Of a DNA stretch of 64,000 nucleotides, positions 32,117 through 41,148 are shown one piece after another. The stretch comes from Streptosporangium saharense. GTDB taxonomy: Bacteria > Actinomycetota > Actinomycetes > Streptosporangiales > Streptosporangiaceae. The position numbers were made by a program, and so were the translations under genes. The stretch covers positions 310,001-374,000 of the forward strand of contig NZ_JACHJP010000001.1 in the NCBI RefSeq assembly GCF_014203715.1. Direction: 5' to 3'. The stretch's first letter is position 1. Each line of letters opens with the position of its first letter. A model generated the notes under the pieces. It saw only the letters and a list, made by a program, of their open reading frames with translations, did no database searches and was not told the DNA's origin.

Positions 32117-33331
32117 TCAGTGAGAGCTCTCCGCGGGCGCCTCGGCGGGCACCGGGGCGCTGGAGCGCTCCACCGGGGAGCGGGAGAGCCTGGCCCGGAT
32201 CGCCCCGCGCAGCTTGGGCCAGCTCCGGTGGCGCTGGAACGGCAGCTCGAAGACCGCCGCGAACAGCCAGGCCACGACCAGCGCCAGCGGCACCGACAGC
32301 GCCGTGCCCAGCAGGAAGGCGGGCAGCCCCGTGGACACCCGCGGGGCGACCACCAGCAGGAAGACCGTCACGACGATGGGCGCGTGGATCAGGTAGAGCG
32401 TGTAGGAGAAGGAACCGAGGCTGCGGATCGGCCGCAGGTCGAGCAGCCTGATCAGGACCTTCGCCCTGCCGGTCGCGATGGCGGCCAGCGTCAGGCCGAC
32501 GGCCGGGCCGAGCGCGATGTCCATCCAGAAGAAGTTGCCGACCGTCCACTCGGAGCCACGCACGAGGATCACCGCGAGCACCGGAAGCACGGCCGCCAGG
32601 GCGAACCACTGCCAGGGCAGCCGCCGTACCCGATCACCCGCGGACAGCACACCGGCGGCCACGACCCCGATCGCGAACAGCACCGCGAACTGGGGGGTCA
32701 GGCGCAGCAGCATGCTCACCACGTGCACGCTCGGCGCCAGCAGGCCGATCACCGCGACGACGGCGGTGACGGCGGCGAGCATCACGACCGCGCCCGCCCT
32801 GCGCAGCATGATCAGCATCAGCGGGAAGACCAGGTAGAGCTGGGCCTCGACGGCGATGGACCAGAAGGCCCCGTTGGGGCTCGGCGCGCCGAAGAGGTCC
32901 TGGACCAGGAGACCGTAGACGAGCACGGACTTGGCGGTCGGCACGCCCTCTCCCGGCTGTGCCGCCAGGGTCCAGGCGATGACCAGGCTGAAGACCAGGG
33001 CCGCCCAGTAGGGCGGCAGGATGCGCCAGGCGCGCCGACGGGCGAATCTCCGCAGACCGCCCAATTGCCATCCCGACCTGGCGGGGGAGACCGCGAGGGA
33101 GAAACCGGACAGTACAATGAACACCACTACGGCAAAGTGTCCGTAAAGCAGAAATCCCAGCCAGGCCGGTCCGGTACTGGCCGGAAACCCGGGAAAGGCC
33201 ATCAGCCAGCAGTGGTGAAGCATGACGAACAGGGCCGCCACGCCCCGGATACCGTCCAGACCCGCGAGCCTGCCGCGTCCCGTGGGAGTCTCCGGCCGGC
33301 TTCGCTGGGGGTCCTGGTGGGACGACCCCAT
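32117..33331 (-). CDS. Acyltransferase 3 family membrane protein (OafA/YrhL-like)
   Basis: A 404-residue protein with about ten membrane helices. GLDGIRGVAALFVMLHHCWL contains the catalytic His of the family and opens the first helix. RRAWRILPPYWAAL is the conserved Arg motif. It probably O-acetylates or otherwise acylates the surface glycan. It is convergent with the glycosyltransferase and divergent from the Wzz-like gene. Confidence 0.92.
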   Translation of the reverse strand: MGSSHQDPQRSRPETPTGRGRLAGLDGIRGVAALFVMLHHCWLMAFPGFPASTGPAWLGFLLYGHFAVVVFIVLSGFSLAVSPARSGWQLGGLRRFARRRAWRILPPYWAALVFSLVIAWTLAAQPGEGVPTAKSVLVYGLLVQDLFGAPSPNGAFWSIAVEAQLYLVFPLMLIMLRRAGAVVMLAAVTAVVAVIGLLAPSVHVVSMLLRLTPQFAVLFAIGVVAAGVLSAGDRVRRLPWQWFALAAVLPVLAVILVRGSEWTVGNFFWMDIALGPAVGLTLAAIATGRAKVLIRLLDLRPIRSLGSFSYTLYLIHAPIVVTVFLLVVAPRVSTGLPAFLLGTALSVPLALVVAWLFAAVFELPFQRHRSWPKLRGAIRARLSRSPVERSSAPVPAEAPAESSH

Positions 33332-33554
33332 CCGATCAACTCCCGTCTTGGGCCCTCACGGGCTCCTGGTATCTACCATATCTTGGCCTATCAACGGGTC
33401 TATCGCTGTATGGTCGCCAGACGTAACATCCCCAGAGGACGCCGAAGGCTCGGCCTCCTTCCCGATCATGTAACAGGAAGTGCGCACTCGGCGATGGGTA
33501 ACTGTGTTGTCTCGGGGGTTCGCTGTGCCCCGGTGTGAATGAGGGGCGGAGGAT

Positions 33555-34493
33555 ATGGACTTCTGGAAGACCATTTTCGGTCTCGCCAGACGTAAGGCCA
33601 TCGGTCCGCCCCTGGCGGTCCTGTCCGTCATCTCCGCAACCCTGGTCTTCCTCCTGCTGCCGACGTACTACGTCTCCACGGCGTCGATGGTCCTGACGAC
33701 CCCGGCCACCGGTGGAACGCTCTCAGCCGATCCGACCAAGCCGCTGGGCCTGACCAACCCACTCCTTCAGTTCAGTGACGGCCTGCGTGTCACCGCGGGC
33801 ATCCTGATCCTGTCCATGAACACCCCCGAGGTCGCGGCCGAGCTCGGCGTCGTCCCCGACGGCCCCACCCAGATCGTGATCAACGACGGGCGGACCAACC
33901 CCGACCTCCTGGGCATCAGCACCAACGGCCCGTTCGTCTACGTCGAGGTGCAGAGCAGGTCGGCCCCCGCCGCGCAGGACGTCGTGCTGCGCGCCAAGCA
34001 GCGCATCCGCAGGGAACTGGCCAACCGCCAGCAGGCTCTCAAGGCCCCACGCTCGACGTTCATCACGGTCGTCGACGTCGTGCCCTCCTCCGTCCCGACG
34101 GCGAAGATCTCCGGCAAGCTCACCGCCGCGGGCGCGACGATGTTCCTCGTGCTCTTCGGCGGCCTGAGCATCGTGTACGGCGTGACACAGCTCAGGGGCG
34201 GGCGCAGGCGGCCCCCGCAGGGCGGTCCCGCCGAGGCGGCGCGCGACGAGCGGGAGGCGCAGGAGGAGCAGGCGTGGGAGGCCGCGGGAGCGGGCAGGGA
34301 GAGCGGTTCCACGACCCCGGTCGCCGACCAGCCCCTGGTCACGCGGCACGCGTCCACTGTTTCCGACTCCGGTGAAGGACCGTTCCAAGACGACTCCGCC
34401 GGACTGGTCGTCGTGGTCGACGATGACGAACCGCAGGACCCCTCGGACACTGTGGTGTTCACCCGGGTCGGCTGGCGGGACGAGCGGAAATGA
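33555..34493 (+). CDS. Wzz-like chain-length/polysaccharide biosynthesis protein 1
   Basis: A 312-residue protein with membrane helices near residues 15-35 and about 190-210 and an extracytoplasmic domain between them, the arrangement of polysaccharide co-polymerases. The cytoplasmic tail is a charged, low-complexity region of about 100 residues without a kinase domain. ATG behind GGCGGAGG. The N-terminus and loop (VLTTPATGG, LGLTNPLLQF) are shared with the next gene. Confidence 0.8.
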   Translation: MDFWKTIFGLARRKAIGPPLAVLSVISATLVFLLLPTYYVSTASMVLTTPATGGTLSADPTKPLGLTNPLLQFSDGLRVTAGILILSMNTPEVAAELGVVPDGPTQIVINDGRTNPDLLGISTNGPFVYVEVQSRSAPAAQDVVLRAKQRIRRELANRQQALKAPRSTFITVVDVVPSSVPTAKISGKLTAAGATMFLVLFGGLSIVYGVTQLRGGRRRPPQGGPAEAARDEREAQEEQAWEAAGAGRESGSTTPVADQPLVTRHASTVSDSGEGPFQDDSAGLVVVVDDDEPQDPSDTVVFTRVGWRDERK

Positions 34494-34611
34494 CACCCCT
34501 GGCAGCCGGGAGCCGGTGTGCCCCGCCGTACGGCAGGCCAGGACGGTAACGGCCCGCCGACGCGGGCGATGACATCGACGGATCACGGTCACGAAGGCCG
34601 GGGAGGCGCGC

Positions 34612-35370
34612 GTGGACTTCTGGGGAACGGTCCTTGTCCTGTTCCGGCGCTGGTACGTGGTCCTGCCGACCTTCGTTCTCTCGCTGGTCGCGGCGGCGGC
34701 GATCTACTCGACGGTCCCCACGACCTACACCTCCTCCGCCGTTCTCATCCTGACCACCCCGACCACCGGTGGCAGCCTGCCGACCAACCCCCGCATGCCC
34801 AACGGCCTGACCAACCCGATGCTGAACTTCGACCGGGGACTGAGCATCTCGGCCTCCATCCTCATCGCGGCGATGGGCACCCCGGACATGGCGGTCGAGA
34901 TGGGCGCGGTCGAGGGCGGCGACACGGCCTTCAAGGTCAACAACGGCAGCAGCAACATCGAGTCGCTGGCCACCGGCCCGTACGTGTTCATCGAGGGCGA
35001 GAGCTCGACGCCGGAGGCCGCCAAGGACATCGTGGTCCGGGTCATCGCCAGGACGAAGCTCGAACTGGTCAACCGCCAGGAGGCCGTGAAGGCGCCGAAG
35101 GCGACCTACATCAGCGCCTACGAGGCCGTACCGCCGACCGAGCCGCTGGCCCAGCGCGGACGCAAGCTGCGGGCCGTGGCCGCGGCGGCGGGCGTCGGGG
35201 TGATCGCGAGCCTGTTCATGGCGTTCACGGTCGAGAGCTTCGTCACCACCCGCAGACGACGCCGCGAGGAGGCGGCCAAGGGCACCCCGGGGCCGGTGAG
35301 CACGCCCCCCGCGGAGCTGGGACAGCTCAACGGCCGGCTGCCCGCGGGCACCCCGGTCACGAGGACCTGA
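34612..35370 (+). CDS. Wzz-like chain-length/polysaccharide biosynthesis protein 2
   Basis: A 252-residue paralogue of the preceding gene: both start with MDFW, both contain VLTTPTTGG/VLTTPATGG and a GLTNP(M/L)L motif, and both have helices near both ends. The cytoplasmic tail is shorter. GTG start. It is followed after 3 bases by the ligase/polymerase gene. Chain-length control together with protein 1 is likely but inferred from topology and context. Confidence 0.8.
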   Translation: MDFWGTVLVLFRRWYVVLPTFVLSLVAAAAIYSTVPTTYTSSAVLILTTPTTGGSLPTNPRMPNGLTNPMLNFDRGLSISASILIAAMGTPDMAVEMGAVEGGDTAFKVNNGSSNIESLATGPYVFIEGESSTPEAAKDIVVRVIARTKLELVNRQEAVKAPKATYISAYEAVPPTEPLAQRGRKLRAVAAAAGVGVIASLFMAFTVESFVTTRRRRREEAAKGTPGPVSTPPAELGQLNGRLPAGTPVTRT

Positions 35371-35373
35371 TCC

Positions 35374-36786
35374 ATGGCCACCTCCTCGGTGAAGGTCGCC
35401 GCGCCCGCTCCCCGCGTCTCCTCCCGCGACCTCGCCCAGCCGCTGCCCAGGCGCGCCGACGGCGCCACCCTGGTCGCCTTCTTCGTCATCAGCCTGACGA
35501 TCGTCCCGGCCCGCCTGGTGTTCCGCGGCATCCCGCTCTCGCTGACCCCGGCCAACTTCATGGCCCTGCTCGCGGTCTTCTGCTGGATGTTCGCGCACTT
35601 CACGACCACGCTGGGGATGGCCAAGGGGCGCACTCCCGTGCGCACGGCGCTGTTCGTCTTCCTGACCGCGATGATCGCCACCTTCGGCTACTCGACGTAC
35701 GGCTACCTGCCCTCCGACGAGCTCAACCTCGCCGACCACGCGCTGATCCTGCTGGTGGCCAACGCCGGGATCGCGCTGATGATGTGCGACGGGGTCCGTG
35801 GGCAGGAGCGTCTGGACTTCGTGCTGAAGACCGTCGTGGTGACCGGCGCCGCCGTCGCGGTGATCGGTGCCCTGCAGTTCCTGATCGAGTTCGACCTCAC
35901 CCGCTATCTCGCGCTTCCCGGCCTGCGCTACACCTCCGAGGACGCCTCGATCATCGCCAGGTCCGAGTTCCGCAGGGTCGCCGCGACCACGGGCCACCCC
36001 ATCGAGTTCGGCGTCATCTGCGCGATGATCCTGCCGCTGGCCGCCCACTACGGTTTCAAGGCCCGCGAACTCGCCCAGCCCGCCCTGCGCTGGTGGGCGT
36101 GCGTCGGCATGATCGCGCTCGGCCTGATGTTCTCGGTCTCGCGCTCGGCGGTGCTGAGCCTGGCGGGCGTCGCCTTCGTGCTGTTCCTCGGCTGGCCCGC
36201 CCGGCGGCGCGTCCAGGCCGTGCTGGTCGCGGTGGTGTTCCTGATCGGCATGCGGATCGCGGTCCCCGGCCTGATCAACACCTTCTACAACCTGTTCGCC
36301 AACGCCGGCAGCGACGACAGCATCCAGTACCGCACGCACGACTACGACGTCGCCGCCTACGAGCTGGCCAAGCACCTGTGGCTCGGCCGGGGGATGGGCA
36401 CGTGGTACGCCCCCAAGCACCAGGTCTTCGACAACCAGTACTTACTTTCGGCGGTCGAGACGGGGCTGCTCGGCATCGGGGCTGTCGTGGCGATGTTCGT
36501 GTGCGGCATCTACTCGGCCCTGCGGGCCCGCCATCTCAGCACCGACCCCATGACCCGCGACCTGGCGCTGACGCTGGCCGCCTGCCTGGTGGTCCCGCTG
36601 ATCGGGGCCGCGACCTTCGACCTGATGTCCTTCGCGACCGTGACGGGGCTGTCCTTCGTGCTGATCGGCGCGACGGGCGCGCTGCTACGGACCACGGCGA
36701 GCACCGCCGTACCGCGACCCCGCACCCACCGCCTCACCTGGCGCGAGGCCGCCCGCCTGGGCGTGCGACGCCTGTTCGGCCGCTGA
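35374..36786 (+). CDS. O-antigen ligase/polymerase-like membrane protein
   Basis: A 470-residue protein with about 12 membrane helices and a large periplasmic-type loop (TRYLALPGLRYTSEDASIIA, FRRVAATTGHPIEFG) containing Arg and His, and the later YRTHDYDVAAYELAKHLWLG, both typical of the Wzy/WaaL family. It would polymerise or attach repeat units outside the membrane. It is co-transcribed with the two Wzz-like genes. Confidence 0.85.
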   Translation: MATSSVKVAAPAPRVSSRDLAQPLPRRADGATLVAFFVISLTIVPARLVFRGIPLSLTPANFMALLAVFCWMFAHFTTTLGMAKGRTPVRTALFVFLTAMIATFGYSTYGYLPSDELNLADHALILLVANAGIALMMCDGVRGQERLDFVLKTVVVTGAAVAVIGALQFLIEFDLTRYLALPGLRYTSEDASIIARSEFRRVAATTGHPIEFGVICAMILPLAAHYGFKARELAQPALRWWACVGMIALGLMFSVSRSAVLSLAGVAFVLFLGWPARRRVQAVLVAVVFLIGMRIAVPGLINTFYNLFANAGSDDSIQYRTHDYDVAAYELAKHLWLGRGMGTWYAPKHQVFDNQYLLSAVETGLLGIGAVVAMFVCGIYSALRARHLSTDPMTRDLALTLAACLVVPLIGAATFDLMSFATVTGLSFVLIGATGALLRTTASTAVPRPRTHRLTWREAARLGVRRLFGR

Positions 36787-36795
36787 CCTTCCCGG

Positions 36796-37686
36796 TCACG
36801 GGTTTTCCGGGGTACGGCTCGCGACCACGGTCTGGACGAAGGCGCGGATCAGCGCGCTCTCCTTGGCGCCACGCCAGACCAGTCCCCACCGGCAGGGCGG
36901 GGCGTCGCTGATCGGCACGAAGGCCAGGGACGGCCACGGGTAGAAGCGGGCGGCGTCCCCGGCGACCCCCGCCGCGGCCTGGCCGGAGGAGACGACGCTG
37001 AGCACCTCCTGCCAGGTGGAGACCAGCGGCCCCCGGTTGACGGGACGGCCAGAGGGCGTGTGGAAGGGCGCGAGGGTCTCCTCCATGTAGGCCGGGGTCG
37101 AGCGGACGGAGACCACGGTGCACTCCCCGAGATCCTCAAGGCTGATCGATCCGCGCCGGGCGTAGGGGTGGTCGGCGGACACCATGAGCATCACCGGCGA
37201 GGTGTGCACGACCGGGCTGACGGCCAGGTCCGGCTCACGGACGGGAAGCCACAGCAGCGCCACGTCGACCTCCCCCGAGCGGAGCAGGTCGAACGGGGCG
37301 GGCGGCTGGATCTCCCGGTGCCGCAGCCGCGCCCCCGGGTGACGCGCCTCGAACAGCTCGATCACGTCGCCGAACTCCATGGCGATCGGGCCGATCGTGC
37401 CCAGGGTCAGCGTGCCCGACGGGCCCCGGGCCACCTGCGTCGCGGCGTCGATCCCCGCCATGATCTGCCGGTAGCCGACCTCCAGATCGCGCCTGAGCCG
37501 CTCGCCGAGCGGCGTGAGCCGTACCGTGCGGGTGGTGCGGTCGAACAGGGGCGCGCCGATGCGCCGCTCCTGCTTCCTGATCGCCTGACTGACCCTGGCC
37601 GTGGTGACCCGCAGCCGGTCCGCGGTACGGCCGAAGTGCAGTTCCTCGGCCAGCGTCAAGAAGATCTCGATGTCTCGAAGCTCCAT
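36796..37686 (-). CDS. LysR-family transcriptional regulator
   Basis: A 296-residue protein. The N-terminal helix-turn-helix (MELRDIEIFLTLAEELHFGR, VTTARVSQAIRKQERRIGAP) and the effector-binding domain (GTLTLGTIGPIAMEF) are standard. It is divergent from the flavin monooxygenase at 37802 with a 115-bp gap, and probably regulates it. It is unrelated in type to the surrounding glycan genes. Confidence 0.92.
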   Translation of the reverse strand: MELRDIEIFLTLAEELHFGRTADRLRVTTARVSQAIRKQERRIGAPLFDRTTRTVRLTPLGERLRRDLEVGYRQIMAGIDAATQVARGPSGTLTLGTIGPIAMEFGDVIELFEARHPGARLRHREIQPPAPFDLLRSGEVDVALLWLPVREPDLAVSPVVHTSPVMLMVSADHPYARRGSISLEDLGECTVVSVRSTPAYMEETLAPFHTPSGRPVNRGPLVSTWQEVLSVVSSGQAAAGVAGDAARFYPWPSLAFVPISDAPPCRWGLVWRGAKESALIRAFVQTVVASRTPENP

Positions 37687-37801
37687 CTTCCCCCCAGATT
37701 GTCAATCTATTGGTTAACGGTGCGTTGTCGAGACCGTCGTTGTTCGGCGGGAGGGGTTCGACGAGGCTTGGGCCACACGCAGTTTCGTGAGGAGTTTGAA
37801 C

Positions 37802-38854
37802 GTGAACATCCTGATCTCCGGGGCCAGTGTGGCCGGCCCCGCGCTGGCCTACTGGCTGCACCGTCAGGGGCACCGGGTGACCGTGGTCGAACGGGCTCCG
37901 GCGCCGCGCGACAGCGGTTACGCGGTCGACTTCCGTGGCCGGGCCTTCGAGGTGCTGGAGGGGATGGGCATCCTTGAGGAGGTCCGCGGCCACGACACCC
38001 GGATGCGCGGCACCGACCTGGTGGACGCCGAGGGCCGCGTCACCGGGGAACTGCCCGCCGAGGCCTTCGCGGGCGAGCTTGAGGTGCCCAAGCGGGACCT
38101 GACCCGCATCCTGCACCGCGTCACCGAGGGCGACGTGCGCTACGTCTTCGGCGACTCCATCAGCGCCCTCACCCAGGACGGGACGGGGGTGCGCGTGGAG
38201 TTCGAGAACCACGAGCCCGCCGAATACGACCTGGTCGTCGGTGCCGACGGGGTCTACTCGACGGTACGGCGACTGGCCTTCGGCCCGCACACCGACCACG
38301 TCCGGCACCTGGGCATGTCCGGGGTCGGCTTCACCACGGCCAACCACCTGGGCCTGGACCGCAGGGGAGTGCTGCACAGCGCGCCGGGCCGGGCGATCTA
38401 CCTGTTCAGCGCCGCCGAGCCCGACAGGATGACCGTCAGCCTGTCGTTCGCGACCGACTCCCCCCAGCTCGACCTGCTCGACCGCGCCACGCAGGAGGAG
38501 CTGGTCAGGACCGCCTTCGCGGACTTCGGCTGGGAGGTCCCCCGGCTGCTGAAGGAGATGGGGGAGGCCGAGGACCTGCTGTTCTCCTCGGCCTGCCAGG
38601 TGGAGATGGACCGCTGGTCGACGGGCCGGGTCGTGCTGGTCGGCGACGCGGGCTACTGCGCGGCCCCCTCGTCGGGCATGGGGACCTCCCAGGCCCTCAT
38701 CGGGGCCCACGACCTCGCCCGGCGCCTCGCGGAGCACGACGGGGACCTCGCGGGCCTCACGGCGGCCTTCGCCGCCCACGAGCGGGAGCTGCGCCCCTAC
38801 GTCGCCGACAACCAGCGCCACGGCCGCGAGGCCGTCAAGATGCTCGGCGGCTGA
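37802..38854 (+). CDS. FAD-dependent monooxygenase (PHBH/TetX-like)
   Basis: A 350-residue protein. ILISGASVAGPALAYWLHRQ is the FAD Rossmann motif. LVVGADGVYSTVR carries the DG motif, and VLVGDAGYCAAPSSGMGTSQ is the GD motif, together defining group A flavin monooxygenases. Substrate unknown; relatives hydroxylate aromatics or inactivate antibiotics. GTG 37802 is chosen because GGAG lies 7 bases upstream; an earlier GTG at 37787 is less likely. Divergent LysR partner. Confidence 0.9.
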   Translation: MNILISGASVAGPALAYWLHRQGHRVTVVERAPAPRDSGYAVDFRGRAFEVLEGMGILEEVRGHDTRMRGTDLVDAEGRVTGELPAEAFAGELEVPKRDLTRILHRVTEGDVRYVFGDSISALTQDGTGVRVEFENHEPAEYDLVVGADGVYSTVRRLAFGPHTDHVRHLGMSGVGFTTANHLGLDRRGVLHSAPGRAIYLFSAAEPDRMTVSLSFATDSPQLDLLDRATQEELVRTAFADFGWEVPRLLKEMGEAEDLLFSSACQVEMDRWSTGRVVLVGDAGYCAAPSSGMGTSQALIGAHDLARRLAEHDGDLAGLTAAFAAHERELRPYVADNQRHGREAVKMLGG

Positions 38855-38969
38855 CACGGCGACGGTTCTGGTACGGCGAGCGGTTCCTTCGACGCGTCGG
38901 TGGTTCTGGTACGGCGACGGGGCGGACGCTCGCGCGCCCGCCCCGCCCTCTCCTACGAATACGAACGTG

Positions 38970-40925
38970 TCACTTCGCGCAGGGCAGCGCCTTGACGACG
39001 GAGGTGACGTTGTAGTCCTTGTCGATCGTCACGATCGAGTTGTTCTTCCAGGAGATCTTGTCGCAGTCGGCCTCGACCGGGCCGTACGCCCAGCTCTTGT
39101 CGACGATCTGGTTGCCCTGGACGATCAGCGTGCCACGGGCGTTCTTGAGCTGGATGCTGTAGGTGCCGCCCATGACGAGGTTGTTGGTGACCACGGCGTC
39201 CACGATCTGCGGGTCGGTCAGGAAGATCGGCGCCGTGATGTCCTTGACGCCCCGCTGGTCGATGGTGTTGTGGTCGAGGACCAGGCCCTTGCCGGTCTTG
39301 TAGGTCTGGATGCCGTCGGAGTGGTCCCCGGGGTTGGAGCACAGCCGGACGAAGGAGTCACGGATGACGATGTTGTCGCCCGAGGCCCGGAAGCCGTCGC
39401 CGTGGTTCCTGACGAGCACCCGTTCGGCGGTGAACTTGCTCTCCCCGACGCCGGGCAGCGTGTTGCAGCCGCTCGCCGGGCCGACGGTCGAGTCGTAGAT
39501 CTTGAAGCTGTAGGTGTTCGGGCCGAACTCGTTGATGACCATCCCGTCGATCTGGCTGTTCCTGACCACCACGTTGTTGGCGGTGATCAGCAGGTCACCG
39601 GCGATGTGCACGCCGTTGAGCTCGGTTCCGGCCGTGGTGACCCGGTAGCTGCGGCCCTCGTTCAGCGCCTTGGTCGTCAGCTTCGTGCCGGGCGGGACAC
39701 CGGTGCAGTCGGGGGTCGGGAAGCCGTCGCAGGAACGGCCGCCCGGCTCCTGGGGCTTGGTCGGCTCGGGGGTCGGCTCCGGGGACTTGGTCGGAGTCTT
39801 GGTGGGGGTCGGCTCAGCCGTACCGGTCGGAGACTTGGTCGGCGTGGGCAGGGGGGTCTGGCTGCGGGTGGGCTCGACAGTGGGGGTCGGCTCCGAGGTG
39901 GGCCAGTGGGTGGGGGTGGGCCTCGGGGTCGGCTTCCACGTGGGCCAGTTGGTCGGCCTGTGCGTGGGCGTCGGGCGCGTGGTGGGCGTCCTGGTGACGG
40001 TCACGGTGGGCGACGGCTCGTACGTGGGCAGATCCGTCGGCAGGTCCGTCGGCAGATCTGTCGGGACGTTCGTGGGCACGCTCGTCGGCCAGTGGGTCGG
40101 CCTGTGGGTGGGCCTGCGGGTCGGCCAGTTCGTGGGGCCGCTCGTGGGCTCCTCGGTCGGCCACCTGGTCCACGTGGGGGTGGGGGTGGCGGTCGGCCAG
40201 CGGGTGTAGGTGGGCCTCGGGGTGGTCGGCCTGCGGTGCTCGTGCCAGCGGAAGATCACGTCGACCCAGTAGTTGTAGCCCTTGGGGTTGGACTTCCTGG
40301 GGAAGGCGCTGCCGCCGTACCCGAACACCCCGGCGTTGCGCGACGTCGTGCTGAGCGGGCCGGAAGTTGCCGATCCCGCTCCCTGGGAGCCGACGTAGGT
40401 GCCGTGGGCGCTGTGGTACGAGACGGTGTAGACCTGACCGGCCTCAAGCTGCACGGGCGAGGAGAAGCGGGCCTCCTGCCAGCCCGAGGCGGTCTCGTCG
40501 GGGAAGGTGACCTTGGCGAGGCGGCGGCCCCGGGCGTCCCAGAGGCTGCCGGTGTGCTGGCCCTTCTCGCCGGGGGCCTTGTAGAAGCGGACCCCGGTGG
40601 CCGCGCCGTCCTTGGCGGCGGTGAAGCGCGTGCCGAGTTCGACGGGGGCGCGGTCGGCGTGCGTGGGCGCCTTCACCCGCTCCTCGGACGACCAGAGGCT
40701 GGTCTCCTGCGGCTGTTCCGGCTCCTCCTCGGCGGCGGCGGGCTTGGCGGCGGCCGCCGGGGTGATGGTGACCTCATCGCCGCGGGTGACGACCCAGGCG
40801 ACCGGGACGGTCACCCCCACCAGGGCGACGACCAGGGCCGCTACCAGACCGGGCCGCGTCCGTCTGCGATGGGATGAGCCGTCCTGGGGTTCCCCACCCC
40901 GGCGTGGGGGGTGTGTACTTGCCAT
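38970..40925 (-). CDS. Secreted/anchored parallel beta-helix protein with DUF4082 domain and Pro-Thr linker
   Basis: A protein of about 651 residues. A basic N-terminus and one hydrophobic helix (GLVAALVVALVGVTVPVAWV) make a signal anchor. Residues about 80-215 form a DUF4082 domain (TGVRFYKAPGEKGQHTGSLW, YWVDVIF). A linker of about 150 residues consists of Pro/Thr/Trp repeats (THWPT, TDLPTDLPTDLPT). The C-terminal 240 residues are a right-handed beta-helix (NNVVVRNSQIDG, NIVIRDSFVRLCS). It probably binds or processes surface polysaccharide. ATG 40925 follows GGAGG; an earlier start at 40967 is possible. Confidence 0.85.
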   Translation of the reverse strand: MASTHPPRRGGEPQDGSSHRRRTRPGLVAALVVALVGVTVPVAWVVTRGDEVTITPAAAAKPAAAEEEPEQPQETSLWSSEERVKAPTHADRAPVELGTRFTAAKDGAATGVRFYKAPGEKGQHTGSLWDARGRRLAKVTFPDETASGWQEARFSSPVQLEAGQVYTVSYHSAHGTYVGSQGAGSATSGPLSTTSRNAGVFGYGGSAFPRKSNPKGYNYWVDVIFRWHEHRRPTTPRPTYTRWPTATPTPTWTRWPTEEPTSGPTNWPTRRPTHRPTHWPTSVPTNVPTDLPTDLPTDLPTYEPSPTVTVTRTPTTRPTPTHRPTNWPTWKPTPRPTPTHWPTSEPTPTVEPTRSQTPLPTPTKSPTGTAEPTPTKTPTKSPEPTPEPTKPQEPGGRSCDGFPTPDCTGVPPGTKLTTKALNEGRSYRVTTAGTELNGVHIAGDLLITANNVVVRNSQIDGMVINEFGPNTYSFKIYDSTVGPASGCNTLPGVGESKFTAERVLVRNHGDGFRASGDNIVIRDSFVRLCSNPGDHSDGIQTYKTGKGLVLDHNTIDQRGVKDITAPIFLTDPQIVDAVVTNNLVMGGTYSIQLKNARGTLIVQGNQIVDKSWAYGPVEADCDKISWKNNSIVTIDKDYNVTSVVKALPCAK

Positions 40926-41148
40926 CTCTCTGACCTCCGCACCGACCTGGGGTCGGCTCGACGACATGTCTGGTTGGTCCTCGTGCAGAGGACATTGTTA
41001 CGACAGAGGCCACAGTTACGCATCATTTTCTGCCGATTATCCGTAAGTGTTATGACATACCGGTCAGATGAACTATGTGAAGATCAAGTTTTTCGTGTAT
41101 ACATCGCGGGCGCCGGAAAGGCCGGAAACGAAGATCGAAAAATGATCG

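Noticed and set aside
34459-36420. Minus-strand open frame of 653 codons and plus-strand frame of 797 codons at 34518-36911
   Set aside because: Both are shadows of the second Wzz-like gene and the ligase/polymerase gene, whose membrane topology and start signals are convincing.
39814-40209. Pro/Thr-linker DNA as a CRISPR-like or tandem repeat array
   Set aside because: The repetition is codon-level (Trp-Pro-Thr and Asp-Leu-Pro-Thr units in a coding frame) without regular spacers.
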